A stretch of DNA of 56,037 nt from DATKCA01 sp035544675 (GTDB lineage: Bacteria > Acidobacteriota > Thermoanaerobaculia > Gp7-AA8), in contig DATKCA010000107.1 in assembly GCA_035544675.1 (NCBI GenBank), positions 1-56,037 of the forward strand, written 5' to 3'. The position numbers were made by a program, and so were the translations under genes. Under the pieces are notes generated by a model. It saw nothing but the letters and a program-made list of their open reading frames with translations. It searched no databases and was not told where the DNA came from. The first letter of the stretch is position 1, and each line of letters opens with the position of its first letter. Shown here piece by piece: positions 15,621 through 24,559 of the stretch.

Positions 15621-17870
15621 TCAGCGAAGCTGTCCGACCGTCCCGATGTTCTTCAGAGTCAGTCCGAAGTCGAAGCCCCACTCCGACTCTTCGCGGCCGG
15701 CATCGTAGATGAGAAAGCGCCGCGGAGCTACCGCGATGCCGTAACACGAGCCGGTCCAGCCCAGGACGTAGCGCTCCTCGAGGAATTTGCCGCGCTGCGC
15801 GTCGTAGTTGACCTGGATGTCGGCGCGCAGCTTGTTGCGGATGATGTGAGAGCCGGTGTTGATCCGGAACTGGCTCGACTCGCCGCGGTTCGTGCGGGGA
15901 TCGCGATACGTCGCGAACCACGTCACGCCGACGTATTTGTCGGCGTTCTTCCCCGTGCCGATGAGGTTCGCGGAGAAGCTGCTCTGGTCCAGCTGCTTGG
16001 TGATGTTGCCGAACGTGGCGTTCGCATCGAGGGTGATGGACTGGTAAGGGTTCACCCGCAGCGTCGCCGTCAGCGGCGTGAACTTCCCTTCGTTGAGCGG
16101 AAAAGAGCCGCTTCCGGTCGCGGTCGTGAACGGCTTTGACAGCGAGACCGTCTGCCGCAGCGACAGCGACAGGACCTCGCGCGCAGAGCGGCTGCCTGCG
16201 CTCTCTTTCCCGATCAGCCGCTGGGTGAGCGAGTATTCGACCGAGTCGCGCACGATCGGCAGGAACGGCGTGTCGACACTGTCGAACCGGATGATGCGAT
16301 CCTGCTTGTCGGAAACGTTGGATGACGTGTAGATGTAGCGGAAGCGCGGCTCGATGACGTGCTTGAAGCGGCTGAATCCCCCGGCGGCGCGATTGAACGT
16401 GCGGGACACCGACGGGCCGACCATCTCGACCTGCCCCTGCGCGTAGAAACGGCTGACCGACTCGTCGAGCGCGACCGGCCGTCCCGTGAGCGGATCGCGG
16501 TCGAGGCTCGAGGTGTAGTAAGTCTGTCGCGCGGAGATCTGAGGCCTGATCGAGAACCACGCCGGCGTCCGCAGCTGCATCGACACCGTCGGAAAGAAGT
16601 CGGCTCGCTGGTAATTCGCCGTGGTGGCGATCCCGGGTGTGCCGCCCGTGCGCAATCCGGCCGCCGACGACTCGAGCGAGAAGTAGAGCGGCGTGGCCCG
16701 GATGCGCTGCGGATACATGCGCAGCTGCACGGCCGGCACCTGCTCGAAGCGCTGCTCGATGAAGGGGAAGAGGATCTCGCGCCGGTCCGCCAGGATGTTC
16801 AGCGAGTAGCGCGGCCGGTTCTTCGTGAGGTACGCGGACGAGTAGACGGTGGACAGGGTGTGCAGACGCTGGTCGCGATCGAATTCGCGGAAGAAGTCGA
16901 GGTCCGAGAAGTCCTCGATGTCCACGACACCGCGAAATCCGCCCGGCAGGTTCTCCTGGGAGTGCCGGTAGCGGTAACGCCAGTGCGACGACGGGCCGAT
17001 GTCGCCGGGAAAGTCGCCACGAAGCTCCGGCTCGGCGTCCCGGACCGCGTATGCGTCCAGCTCGCCGAGCTTCACGTTCTCCGAAGGGAGGTAGCGGAAG
17101 TTCAGGCCCGCGCCGAAGAAGCCCTGCGAGTTGAGCTCGGCCGTGACGGTCGCATCGGCTGACTGACCGAACGGGACGAAGTAGCCCAGCTCCAGGCGCT
17201 GCCCGAACCGGCTGCTGCCGAACGTGATTCGCGGGATGAGAAGGCCGCGGGAGCGGTCGCTCTTCGTCGGCCAGACCAGGCGGGGGAGCCATAGGAGCGG
17301 CATCCGCCGCGCTCGGAACGAGGTGTTGCGCATGTGCGCGTAGTCGTCGACGGTGATGTCGGCCTGTCCGACGCGAAACGACCACGCCGGGCTGTCCAGC
17401 TCGCACGAGGTGAATACGCCGTTCGTCATGCGGTACGTGTCTTCGTCCAGTTTCTCGATCCGGTCGCCGGAGAAGTACATGGCCGGGTCCATCGTGGCCG
17501 TGGCGTTGAAGAACGTTCCGGTCTTGGAGTCGAGGTTGTAGATGGCCTGGTTGGCGGAAACGCGCGTCGGGCCCTGATCGATGATGACGTTACCCTCGGC
17601 CACTACGTCTTTGGTACGCCCGTTGTACGTCACTTTCTGAGCCTGCAGCTTGATGTCCTGGTAGTCGATCTTCACGTCGCCCTCGAGGATCAGGTACTCG
17701 CTGGCCTCGCCTTCCACTCTTCCACCTTCTCCGACGCTCCATTTGAGCTCGCCCCCGCCCGGCTTGGGGCCGGGAACGATGCGGAACCGCGAGGCCTGGG
17801 CCGCGGCGGAAGCGGCGATCGTGAAGACAAGAAGCGCAGCGATGAGGAGGGGTCGGAGGGCCGGTTTCAC
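15621..17870 (-). CDS. lptD: LPS-assembly outer-membrane protein LptD
   Basis: The 749-residue protein has a signal peptide (about 1-25) and an N-terminal OstA/LptA-like beta-jellyroll (about 50-150: GDVKIDYQDIKLQAQKV, VAEGNVIIDQG). A large beta-barrel domain with RMPLLWLPRL and GLLIPRITFGSS follows. One Cys lies at TSCELDSP, and a C-terminal Cys at GSCYG could form a disulfide. LptD with LptE inserts lipopolysaccharide into the outer leaflet, so this gene indicates an LPS-bearing outer membrane. The ATG overlaps the upstream membrane-protein stop as ATGA. Confidence 0.92.
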   Translation of the reverse strand: MKPALRPLLIAALLVFTIAASAAAQASRFRIVPGPKPGGGELKWSVGEGGRVEGEASEYLILEGDVKIDYQDIKLQAQKVTYNGRTKDVVAEGNVIIDQGPTRVSANQAIYNLDSKTGTFFNATATMDPAMYFSGDRIEKLDEDTYRMTNGVFTSCELDSPAWSFRVGQADITVDDYAHMRNTSFRARRMPLLWLPRLVWPTKSDRSRGLLIPRITFGSSRFGQRLELGYFVPFGQSADATVTAELNSQGFFGAGLNFRYLPSENVKLGELDAYAVRDAEPELRGDFPGDIGPSSHWRYRYRHSQENLPGGFRGVVDIEDFSDLDFFREFDRDQRLHTLSTVYSSAYLTKNRPRYSLNILADRREILFPFIEQRFEQVPAVQLRMYPQRIRATPLYFSLESSAAGLRTGGTPGIATTANYQRADFFPTVSMQLRTPAWFSIRPQISARQTYYTSSLDRDPLTGRPVALDESVSRFYAQGQVEMVGPSVSRTFNRAAGGFSRFKHVIEPRFRYIYTSSNVSDKQDRIIRFDSVDTPFLPIVRDSVEYSLTQRLIGKESAGSRSAREVLSLSLRQTVSLSKPFTTATGSGSFPLNEGKFTPLTATLRVNPYQSITLDANATFGNITKQLDQSSFSANLIGTGKNADKYVGVTWFATYRDPRTNRGESSQFRINTGSHIIRNKLRADIQVNYDAQRGKFLEERYVLGWTGSCYGIAVAPRRFLIYDAGREESEWGFDFGLTLKNIGTVGQLR

Positions 17871-18772
17871 TGGCGAGCCATTGTATCCGAGTGAAGTTCA
17901 TCGTCGTGCGGGTGCTGCTTGCGAAACAGCGCCGCATGATCGATGCGGGCCATCTCCTGGAGCTGCATGCGGAGCTTGATGATCTCGAGCTGATAGAGGC
18001 GGGCCATCTCGTCGGAGCGGTTGCGCTGCTGGCGTTTGCGAAGGGCGATGCGGTTGGCGATGCGCACGAACTCGCGGTGCGCACTGGCGTCGATCCAGCC
18101 GGCCCGACCGAGGCGGAGGAGGGGGTGGGCGGTGGGGCGGACGTCGCGGTCGTCGATGAACCCGAGCGAGGCCTCGTGGCGCAGCTGCGCGCGCACATCC
18201 GGGTACTGCCTGACGACCGTGGCGATGATGACGAGAGGCACGATCGCCGCCGCCATGGTCGCGATCCGCACATCAGTCACACCCAGCCGCGAAAGCATGA
18301 TGGGGATCTGTGCGGCGGCCACGGCGACGGCCGCGGTGACCACGTCGAGGATGATCTGGCGCGCCTTGTCGGCGACGTGGAATGCCGCGAACGTGATGCC
18401 CGATCCGGCCACGGCTCCGGCCAGAACGAGCTCAGCAAAGACCCGGAGGGCCCCGTCGCCGTCCAGAACGACCGGTAGACACGCCGCCACGCCGCTGATC
18501 GCGCCCAGGAGCATCCCTTCGGCCGCCTCGGTCTCGTCGCCGGTGAGGCGGACGTAGAGCGCCGCGGCGGTCATGATCACGCCGATGAGGACGATGCGCA
18601 GGAAGCCGCCGGCATCGATCAGCCGGATGAGGACGCCGGCCACGAGCCCGGCTACGATCGGCGTCCGCGCCGCGCTCCAGAAGTCGCTGTCGAGCGTCTT
18701 GAAGAACCGGACTGCCGCGAGAGTCATCGTCGTGGCCAGGATCAGGATCAGTGTGGAAACGGGCTCTGACAT
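17867..18772 (-). CDS. Unrecognised polytopic membrane protein with charged cytoplasmic tail
   Basis: I do not recognise this 301-residue protein. It has about six or seven hydrophobic segments between residues 5 and 200 (for example AGLVAGVLIRLI and AAIVPLVIIATVV). A soluble tail of about 100 residues follows, rich in Arg, Gln and Glu, with a probable coiled coil (LYQLEIIKLRMQLQEM). It starts six bases after the ribF stop and overlaps the lptD start as ATGA, so it is co-expressed with lptD. A link to envelope assembly is only suggested by position. Confidence 0.7.
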   Translation of the reverse strand: MSEPVSTLILILATTMTLAAVRFFKTLDSDFWSAARTPIVAGLVAGVLIRLIDAGGFLRIVLIGVIMTAAALYVRLTGDETEAAEGMLLGAISGVAACLPVVLDGDGALRVFAELVLAGAVAGSGITFAAFHVADKARQIILDVVTAAVAVAAAQIPIMLSRLGVTDVRIATMAAAIVPLVIIATVVRQYPDVRAQLRHEASLGFIDDRDVRPTAHPLLRLGRAGWIDASAHREFVRIANRIALRKRQQRNRSDEMARLYQLEIIKLRMQLQEMARIDHAALFRKQHPHDDELHSDTMARQ

Positions 18773-18778
18773 CGCCGG

Positions 18779-19741
18779 CTACGCTCCTGCCGCGGATGAG
18801 CGAATCGGATGCCTGAGGAAGTAGCGGCGCGACCGCTCGATGTCCTGGCGGATCTGGTTCGTGAGCTCCACTGCCGAGCGGAACTGATGCTCGCGCCGCA
18901 GGAGATGATGGAAGTACAGGCGGACCGTATCGCCGTACACGTTGGAGTCGAAGTCGAGGATGTGGCTCTCGATCGTCGTCGCGTAGTTCTCGTAGAGCGT
19001 GGGGCGGACGCCGATGTTGGTGACACTCTCGAACGACCGCGCGAAACTCTCGAAGCGCGACGTCGTCACATAGACCCCGCCGCCGGGGAAGAGATCGTTG
19101 GCGGGGTCGACGTTGACCGTGGGAAAGCCGATCTTGCGACCGAGCCGCCGGCCCGTTGCGACGCGGCCGTCGATGAAATACGGACGGCCCAGCGCGAGGG
19201 TGGCCGTGTGAAGCGCGCCTTTCGTGATTGCGTCGCGGATCAGCGAGCTGGAGACGCGGATGCCGCGGCGCCGGACCTCGCCTACCCCTTTCACCGCGAA
19301 GCCGTGACGCGCACCGGCGGCGCGCAACTTCTCGAGATTTCCCTCCCGCCCCGCGCCGAAACAGAAGTCCTGCCCGATCCGGACTTCGACGACACGCAGC
19401 GCGGCCACGAGGAACTCGTCGATGAACCGGTCCGCCGTCCATCGCGAGAACTCGTGCGTGAAGGGAACGACCAGCATCGCATCGACGCCCATCTCCCGCA
19501 GCAGCTCTTCCTTCTGGGACAGCGTGAGGATCTGCTTGGGGACGCGATCGGGTGCGACGACCGAGAGCGGATGCGGATGGAACGTGATGACCGCCGAGGG
19601 GCGAGAGAGATCGCGCGCGCCCGCCATCACGCCGTGAATGATCTCCTGATGCCCCACATGCATCCCGTCGAAGTTGCCGATGGTCGCGACACAGCCGCGC
19701 GGGAGATCGGTCTGTCTCAGGGGGTCGTGCAGTACGAGCAT
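18779..19741 (-). CDS. ribF: Bifunctional riboflavin kinase / FAD synthetase
   Basis: The 320-residue protein has the usual length. The N-terminal FAD synthetase domain shows ATIGNFDGMHVGHQ (the nucleotidyl-transfer HxGH motif), ITFHPHP and the RIGQDFCFGAGREG segment. The C-terminal riboflavin kinase domain has GRKIGFPTVNVDP and GVYVT, with the catalytic Glu in TIESHILDFD. It converts riboflavin to FMN and then FAD. The ATG at 19741 is preferred because it gives the normal N terminus; another in-frame ATG is at 19768. It heads the minus-strand run into lptD. Confidence 0.92.
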   Translation of the reverse strand: MLVLHDPLRQTDLPRGCVATIGNFDGMHVGHQEIIHGVMAGARDLSRPSAVITFHPHPLSVVAPDRVPKQILTLSQKEELLREMGVDAMLVVPFTHEFSRWTADRFIDEFLVAALRVVEVRIGQDFCFGAGREGNLEKLRAAGARHGFAVKGVGEVRRRGIRVSSSLIRDAITKGALHTATLALGRPYFIDGRVATGRRLGRKIGFPTVNVDPANDLFPGGGVYVTTSRFESFARSFESVTNIGVRPTLYENYATTIESHILDFDSNVYGDTVRLYFHHLLRREHQFRSAVELTNQIRQDIERSRRYFLRHPIRSSAAGA

Positions 19742-19774
19742 TTGGCGGACGAGCGCGGAGTGTAGCATTCGACC

Positions 19775-20821
19775 ATGAGACGCACCGTCCTCTGCCTTCT
19801 GCTGTCCATCGCCCTTCCCGCCCTCGCTGAGCGGCCGCGCGCCGCCGACCTCGGAATCACCGTGGGGATCCTTCCCCGCGGGCCGCTGAACGCCATCACG
19901 GATGTAACCGGCGTGCTCGTCGGGCACACCACCATCATTCGCGGGGAGAACGTGCGCACCGGCGTCACGGCCGTCCTGCCTCACGGCGGGAACCTCTTCC
20001 GCGAGAAGGTCCCCGGCGCGGTGTTCACCGGAAACGGGTTCGGCAAGCTCATGGGATCGACGCAGGTGGAGGAGCTCGGCGAGATCGAGAGCCCGATCCT
20101 GCTGACCAACACGCTCGCGGTGGGCCGCGTCGCCGACTTCGCGCTCGATCATCTGCTGGCGCTGCCTGGAAACGCCGAGGTGCGGTCGATCAACATCGTC
20201 GTCGGTGAGACCAACGACGGACGGCTGAACGACATCCGCGGCCGGCACATCGGACGCGATGACGTGCTGAACGCGATCCGGGGGGCCAGGGGCGGGGAGG
20301 TGGGGGAGGGGAGTGTGGGGGCGGGGACGGGGACGGTGGCGTTCGGATTCAAGGGTGGCATCGGGACGGCGTCGCGCCGGCTGGCGGCGGCGCTCGGCGG
20401 GTACACGGTCGGCGTCCTCGTGCAGTCGAATTTCGGGGGAGTTCTGACGATTGCCGGCAAGCCTGTCGGGAAAGGGCTCGCCAGCCTCGATGGGAAGGAC
20501 GAGCTGGGGTCCATCATGATCGTCGTCGCCACCGACGCGCCCCTCGACGCGCGAAACCTCCGGCGCATGGCTGCGCGGACCATGTGGGGTGTGGCGAGGA
20601 CGGGCGGATCGGCATCGAACGGGAGCGGCGACTACGCCATCGCGTTCAGCACTGTCCGCGACGCTTCAGCGCCACGTGTCCGGAACGACGACATGTCGCC
20701 GCTCTTCCTCGCCGTGATCGAGGCCACCGAGGAGGCGATCTACAACTCCCTCCTGAAAGCGACGACCGTCACGAGCGCAATCGGAACCGCCGAGGCCATC
20801 CCCCTGGGGGCCATCCCCTGA
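19775..20821 (+). CDS. Exported DmpA/P1-family (S58) aminopeptidase
   Basis: The 348-residue protein has a signal peptide (about 1-18, ending ALA). It matches the L-aminopeptidase/D-esterase family: ITDVTGVLVGHTT, TAVLPHGGN, GETNDGRLNDI, VLVQSNFGG. LGSIMIVVATDAPL contains the Gly245-Ser246 pair where these precursors self-cleave, Ser becoming the N-terminal nucleophile of the beta chain. The enzymes are Ntn-type hydrolases that remove N-terminal residues or act on beta- or D-peptides. It is divergent from ribF with only 33 bases between the starts. Confidence 0.88.
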   Translation: MRRTVLCLLLSIALPALAERPRAADLGITVGILPRGPLNAITDVTGVLVGHTTIIRGENVRTGVTAVLPHGGNLFREKVPGAVFTGNGFGKLMGSTQVEELGEIESPILLTNTLAVGRVADFALDHLLALPGNAEVRSINIVVGETNDGRLNDIRGRHIGRDDVLNAIRGARGGEVGEGSVGAGTGTVAFGFKGGIGTASRRLAAALGGYTVGVLVQSNFGGVLTIAGKPVGKGLASLDGKDELGSIMIVVATDAPLDARNLRRMAARTMWGVARTGGSASNGSGDYAIAFSTVRDASAPRVRNDDMSPLFLAVIEATEEAIYNSLLKATTVTSAIGTAEAIPLGAIP

Positions 20822-20867
20822 CCCCAAGCGGAATGACCAGGGGGGGAGGGTAAGTTGCAGCATTGAC

Positions 20868-21848
20868 ATGGCCTATTACGCCGAACATGCGCAGCAGCTC
20901 AAACAGGATCTCGCGCGCGAGGTCTCTGTGGACGAGCTGAGGAAGCTGCACGAGAAGCGGGCTCTGCTGCACGCGGCGGTCGCGCTCGGCAACCTGCTGG
21001 CCCTGCTGGGATCGGCCGTTGCGATCGTCATGCTCGACCGCTGGTACTTCTGGCTGCCGTTCACATTCGTGGCGGGATTCGCCGTGTTCAACTGCACCGT
21101 TCTGCTGCATGAGGTCGTGCACCGCGCCGTCCTCGCCAAAGCCGATGAGCGCGCCTATCGCCTGCTCGGCCTGCTCTACGCGATTCCGAGCGGCATCTCC
21201 GCCTCGCAGTTCACGCGATGGCATCTCGATCACCACGCCGAGCTCGGTTCGGACGAGGCGGACCCGAAGCGCCACCATCTCTCGCCCAAGATCAACGCCC
21301 GCTGGCTCAAGTTCCTCTACTTCACCCCCGCGCTGTTCGTCATCTATTTCACGGCGGCGGCGAGAGAGACTGCTCACTACGAGCCTGAGCTCCGGAAGCG
21401 GATCGCCCGCGAGCGCATCGTGACGATCGGCGCGCAGCTCTCGGTGCTCCTCGCGATTGCGTGGATGGCCGGATGGTTCGTGGCCTGGAAGCTGTACGTC
21501 GTTCCGATCTTCCTGGTGTTCCCGATCGCATTCGCGCTGAACCGGCTCGGGCAGCATTACGACATCGATCCCGCCGATCCGGCGAAGTGGTCCACGCTGA
21601 TCAAGGGATCGTGGTTCTGGAACACGGTCTATCTGTTCTCGAACTACCACCTCGAGCATCATTACTTTCCGGGTGTGCCGTTTTACAACCTGCCGAGACT
21701 GCAGCGGCTCCTCCTGCCGTTCTACGAGCGGCGTGGGGTGACTCCGCGCTCCTATGGCTCGCTTCTCTGGCACTATCTCGTCCTGAACCGGAAGCCGCAC
21801 ACCAAGTGGCACGAGATTCCAGCGGGTCATCCCATCACGGCCGAGTAA
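20868..21848 (+). CDS. Membrane fatty-acid desaturase family protein
   Basis: This 326-residue protein has the three histidine boxes of the di-iron membrane desaturase/hydroxylase superfamily: HEVVHR, HLDHHAE and HLEHHYFP. Hydrophobic pairs lie at about 38-75, 95-120, 145-165 and 180-205. Such enzymes desaturate or hydroxylate acyl chains or sphingoid-type lipids using O2. The exact substrate is unknown. The next gene follows 29 bases after the stop. Confidence 0.87.
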   Translation: MAYYAEHAQQLKQDLAREVSVDELRKLHEKRALLHAAVALGNLLALLGSAVAIVMLDRWYFWLPFTFVAGFAVFNCTVLLHEVVHRAVLAKADERAYRLLGLLYAIPSGISASQFTRWHLDHHAELGSDEADPKRHHLSPKINARWLKFLYFTPALFVIYFTAAARETAHYEPELRKRIARERIVTIGAQLSVLLAIAWMAGWFVAWKLYVVPIFLVFPIAFALNRLGQHYDIDPADPAKWSTLIKGSWFWNTVYLFSNYHLEHHYFPGVPFYNLPRLQRLLLPFYERRGVTPRSYGSLLWHYLVLNRKPHTKWHEIPAGHPITAE

Positions 21849-21877
21849 TCCTCGGAATCGAGCGCAATGTCGCCGCG

Positions 21878-23002
21878 GTGTCCGCGGCGATGTTCATCGT
21901 CGGCCTCGGCGAGAGCCTCTGGACGAAGTTCATGCCGCGCTACCTGCAGGCGCTGGGCGCTCCCGCGTACGCGATCGGCGCGTACGGAACGGCTCTCGAT
22001 CTGCTCGACGGGCTCTATCAGTATCCGGGCGGATGGCTGGGCGACCGCCTCGGCCGGAGGCGCGCACTTCTGCTGTTCGTCGGCGTGGCCATCGTCGGGT
22101 ATCTGATCTACCTCAGCGCACCGTCGTGGCAGATCGCGATCGCCGGACTGGTGTTCGTCATGGCCTGGGCCAGCATGGCCAGCCCGACGCTCTTCGCCGT
22201 GGTCGGGGATGCGCTGCCGCGAGGCCGCCGGGCGATCGGATTCACGGTGCAGGCGCTCCTGAAGCGCGTCCCCCTGGTGATCGCTCCGGTCGCCGGCGGC
22301 ATCGTCATCGAGAGGATGGGTGTGACGGGCGGAGTGCGTGTGCTGCTGTGCGTGACGATCGTTCTGGCCGTCACGGCGCTCGCGGCCATCCGCGTCGTCG
22401 ATCTGCCGCTGCTTCCCGACGAGCGGAGCACGAACATCCTGTCGGTGTGGACTTCGTTTCCGCGCGATCTGCGCACGCTGCTCGCCGCGGATGTGTTCGC
22501 GCGGATCGCCGAGGGACTCGTCGACGTCTTTCTGGTCATCTACGCGACCGTCATCATCGGCGTATCGGCGGCGCAATTCGGAGTCCTCGTGGCCGTGCAG
22601 TCGCTCACATCGATGATCGTGTACCTTCCGGCGGCGCGCATCTCGGATCGCGGACACGTGAAACCGGTCGTCATCGCGACGTTCCTGGCCTTTGCGGCCT
22701 TTCCACTCGCGGTCGTCCTGTCCGCGGATTTCACGTCGCTGGTCTTCGCCTTCGTGGTGGGCGGCCTGCGGGAGTTCGGCGAACCGTCGCGGAAGTCGAT
22801 GATCGTCGACTTCGCCGCTCCGGCGATTCGCGCGCGGACGGTGGGCCTCTACTATCTGCTGCGCAGCGTGACGATCGCTCCGTCGGCGTTGGCCGGCGCG
22901 TTTCTATGGGCGCGCGATCCAGCGCTGCCGTTCCACGCTGCGTTTGCCGTCGGTCTGGTCGGGGCGGCGGTCTTCACGGCCGCGGTGCGGCCGCCGCGCT
23001 GA
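21878..23002 (+). CDS. Major facilitator superfamily transporter
   Basis: About 374 residues with twelve likely membrane helices. The loop after helix 2 carries the MFS motif GGWLGDRLGRRRAL, and GRRAIGFTVQALLKRVPL lies in the middle. The substrate is not known. The frame is open further upstream, but that part overlaps the desaturase gene. The GTG at 21878 or the ATG at 21890 are the plausible starts, and neither has a strong ribosome site. Translational coupling with the desaturase is possible. Confidence 0.82.
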   Translation: MSAAMFIVGLGESLWTKFMPRYLQALGAPAYAIGAYGTALDLLDGLYQYPGGWLGDRLGRRRALLLFVGVAIVGYLIYLSAPSWQIAIAGLVFVMAWASMASPTLFAVVGDALPRGRRAIGFTVQALLKRVPLVIAPVAGGIVIERMGVTGGVRVLLCVTIVLAVTALAAIRVVDLPLLPDERSTNILSVWTSFPRDLRTLLAADVFARIAEGLVDVFLVIYATVIIGVSAAQFGVLVAVQSLTSMIVYLPAARISDRGHVKPVVIATFLAFAAFPLAVVLSADFTSLVFAFVVGGLREFGEPSRKSMIVDFAAPAIRARTVGLYYLLRSVTIAPSALAGAFLWARDPALPFHAAFAVGLVGAAVFTAAVRPPR

Positions 23003-23010
23003 GGCGGTCA

Positions 23011-24366
23011 TCAGGCCAGTGCTTTGAGGGAGCGCTCCATGCGCCGGATGCCTTCCGCGGCCTCGTCCATCGACAGGTTCAGAGGGGGACGGAAACGCGC
23101 CGACCGATCCCCGGACGACAGCACCATGACGTCGTGGGCCATGAACGCCTGGAGGGCCGCCTCGCGCACCTCGCCGCTGGGAAGATCGAAGGCGGCCATG
23201 AGTCCGCGACCGCGCACGTTGGACACCAGGCCCGGGAACTCGGCGCTGAACCGCTCCAGCTCGCCCATGAAGTACGCGCCCACCCTGGCCGCATTCTCGA
23301 CCAGCTTCTCCTCCGCGATCACCTCGAAGTAACGCTGGGAGCGGACCATGTCCGTGAGATTGCCGCCCCACGTCGAGTTGATGCGGGATGAGATCGTGAA
23401 AACGTTCTCGTCGATGTCGAAGATCCGCTCGTTCGAGGCGAAGCCGCACACCTGCGTCTTCTTGCCGAAGCAGACCATGTCCGGCTCGATGCCGAAATGC
23501 TGGAACGCCCACATCTTCCCGGTGATGCCGACCCCTGACTGCACTTCGTCGAAGATCAGGACGATGTCGTTCTCGTCGCAGAGCTGGCGGACGGCGCGGA
23601 AGAACTCCGGCCGGAAGTGATTGTCGCCGCCCTCCCCCTGAATCGGCTCAATGATGAACGCGGCGACGTCGTCCTTCCGTTCGGTGAGGAATCGCCTGGC
23701 CTGATCGAGCGCTGCTTTCTCGCGTTTCTCGACGTCGGCCACGGACTTCTCGTCCATCGGAAACAGGATCTTGGGATTGTCCACGCGCGGCCAGTCGAAC
23801 TTCGGAAAGTACTGAGTCTTCCGCGGATCGGCCGTGTTCGTCAGCGACAGCGTGTACCCGGTGCGGCCGTGGAAGCACTCCCGCAGGTGCATGACCTGCG
23901 TCCCCTTCTCTTCCTTGTAGCCCTTTCTGAGGTTCTTGCGGATCTTCCAGTCGAACGCGGACTTGATCGCGTTCTCGATGCCGAGGGCGCCGCCTTCGAT
24001 GAAGAACAGGTGCTTGCTCATCGTGGCCGGAACGGCGAGGCGGGCGAACGTCTCGACGAACTCGGCCATGTACGTCGTGTAGATATCCGAGTTGGCGGGC
24101 TTGTTCAGCGCGGCCGTGGCGAGCTTGTCGCGGAACTCGGGGTTATCGAGACGAGGGTGGTTGTAGCCGATGGGAATCGACGCGAAATTCGTGAAGAAAT
24201 CGAGGACGCTGCGCCCGCGGCGGGCGTCGAACAGCCAGGAGCCGCGCGACTTCTGCAGGTCCATGACGATGTCGTAGCCGTCGGCCAGCATGTGGCGCGA
24301 CAGCACGCTGTGGACATCGGAAGGGTTGATGATGATTCGCTTGTCGGTGAGAGTGGGAGATGACAT
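23011..24366 (-). CDS. lat: L-lysine 6-transaminase
   Basis: This 451-residue class III aminotransferase matches lysine 6-aminotransferase along its length: the early NPSDVHSVLSRHM segment, FFIEGGALGIENAIKSAFDW, ECFHGRTGYTLSLTNT, IFDEVQSGVGITG with the PLP-contacting Asp, and FGKKTQVCG with the PLP Lys at about 302. It moves the epsilon-amino group of L-lysine to 2-oxoglutarate, giving allysine/piperideine-6-carboxylate, which can lead to 2-aminoadipate. It diverges from a thiolase gene, so a lysine-catabolic context is possible. Confidence 0.92.
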   Translation of the reverse strand: MSSPTLTDKRIIINPSDVHSVLSRHMLADGYDIVMDLQKSRGSWLFDARRGRSVLDFFTNFASIPIGYNHPRLDNPEFRDKLATAALNKPANSDIYTTYMAEFVETFARLAVPATMSKHLFFIEGGALGIENAIKSAFDWKIRKNLRKGYKEEKGTQVMHLRECFHGRTGYTLSLTNTADPRKTQYFPKFDWPRVDNPKILFPMDEKSVADVEKREKAALDQARRFLTERKDDVAAFIIEPIQGEGGDNHFRPEFFRAVRQLCDENDIVLIFDEVQSGVGITGKMWAFQHFGIEPDMVCFGKKTQVCGFASNERIFDIDENVFTISSRINSTWGGNLTDMVRSQRYFEVIAEEKLVENAARVGAYFMGELERFSAEFPGLVSNVRGRGLMAAFDLPSGEVREAALQAFMAHDVMVLSSGDRSARFRPPLNLSMDEAAEGIRRMERSLKALA

Positions 24367-24414
24367 CAGGGCTCCGTTTCCAAAGGCAGGCGATCATAAC
24401 AGGGCTCCGGGCCC

Positions 24415-24481
24415 GGGGCTCTGGGAAGCGGACACGACGGGCGGCATGTTCGGGCCAGATGCGCCCTGAGTCCCGAGCCCC
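24415..24481. repeat. Inverted repeat in the lat-thiolase divergent region
   Basis: GGGGCTC (24415-24421), a spacer T and GGGA pair with TCCC-GAGCCCC (24471-24481) across a loop of about 44 bases. The 193-base gap 24367-24559 otherwise holds further CCC/GGG-rich fragments and no gene. Confidence 0.45.
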
Positions 24482-24559
24482 GAGCCCTTTCTCGTTCCCG
24501 TGCGCTATTGTATGGCCCGCATCTCGCGCCTACAGGCGCTCTTCAGGAGACTCTTGCGC

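Noticed and set aside
15613..17406. 597-codon frame opposite or beside lptD
   Set aside because: It is a shadow of lptD in another frame. lptD has the domains, signal peptide and family length.
19742..20248. Upstream extension of ribF on the minus strand
   Set aside because: The added residues overlap the DmpA gene antisense and have no family match. RibF begins at or near 19741.
21461..21877. Upstream extension of the MFS gene inside the desaturase gene
   Set aside because: The frame overlaps the desaturase with a poor protein-like composition and no transporter motif; the MFS pattern begins after 21845.
24500..24559. Upstream start of the thiolase gene at 24500
   Set aside because: The 20 extra residues are not part of the thiolase fold; the ATG at 24560 has AGGAGA at good spacing.
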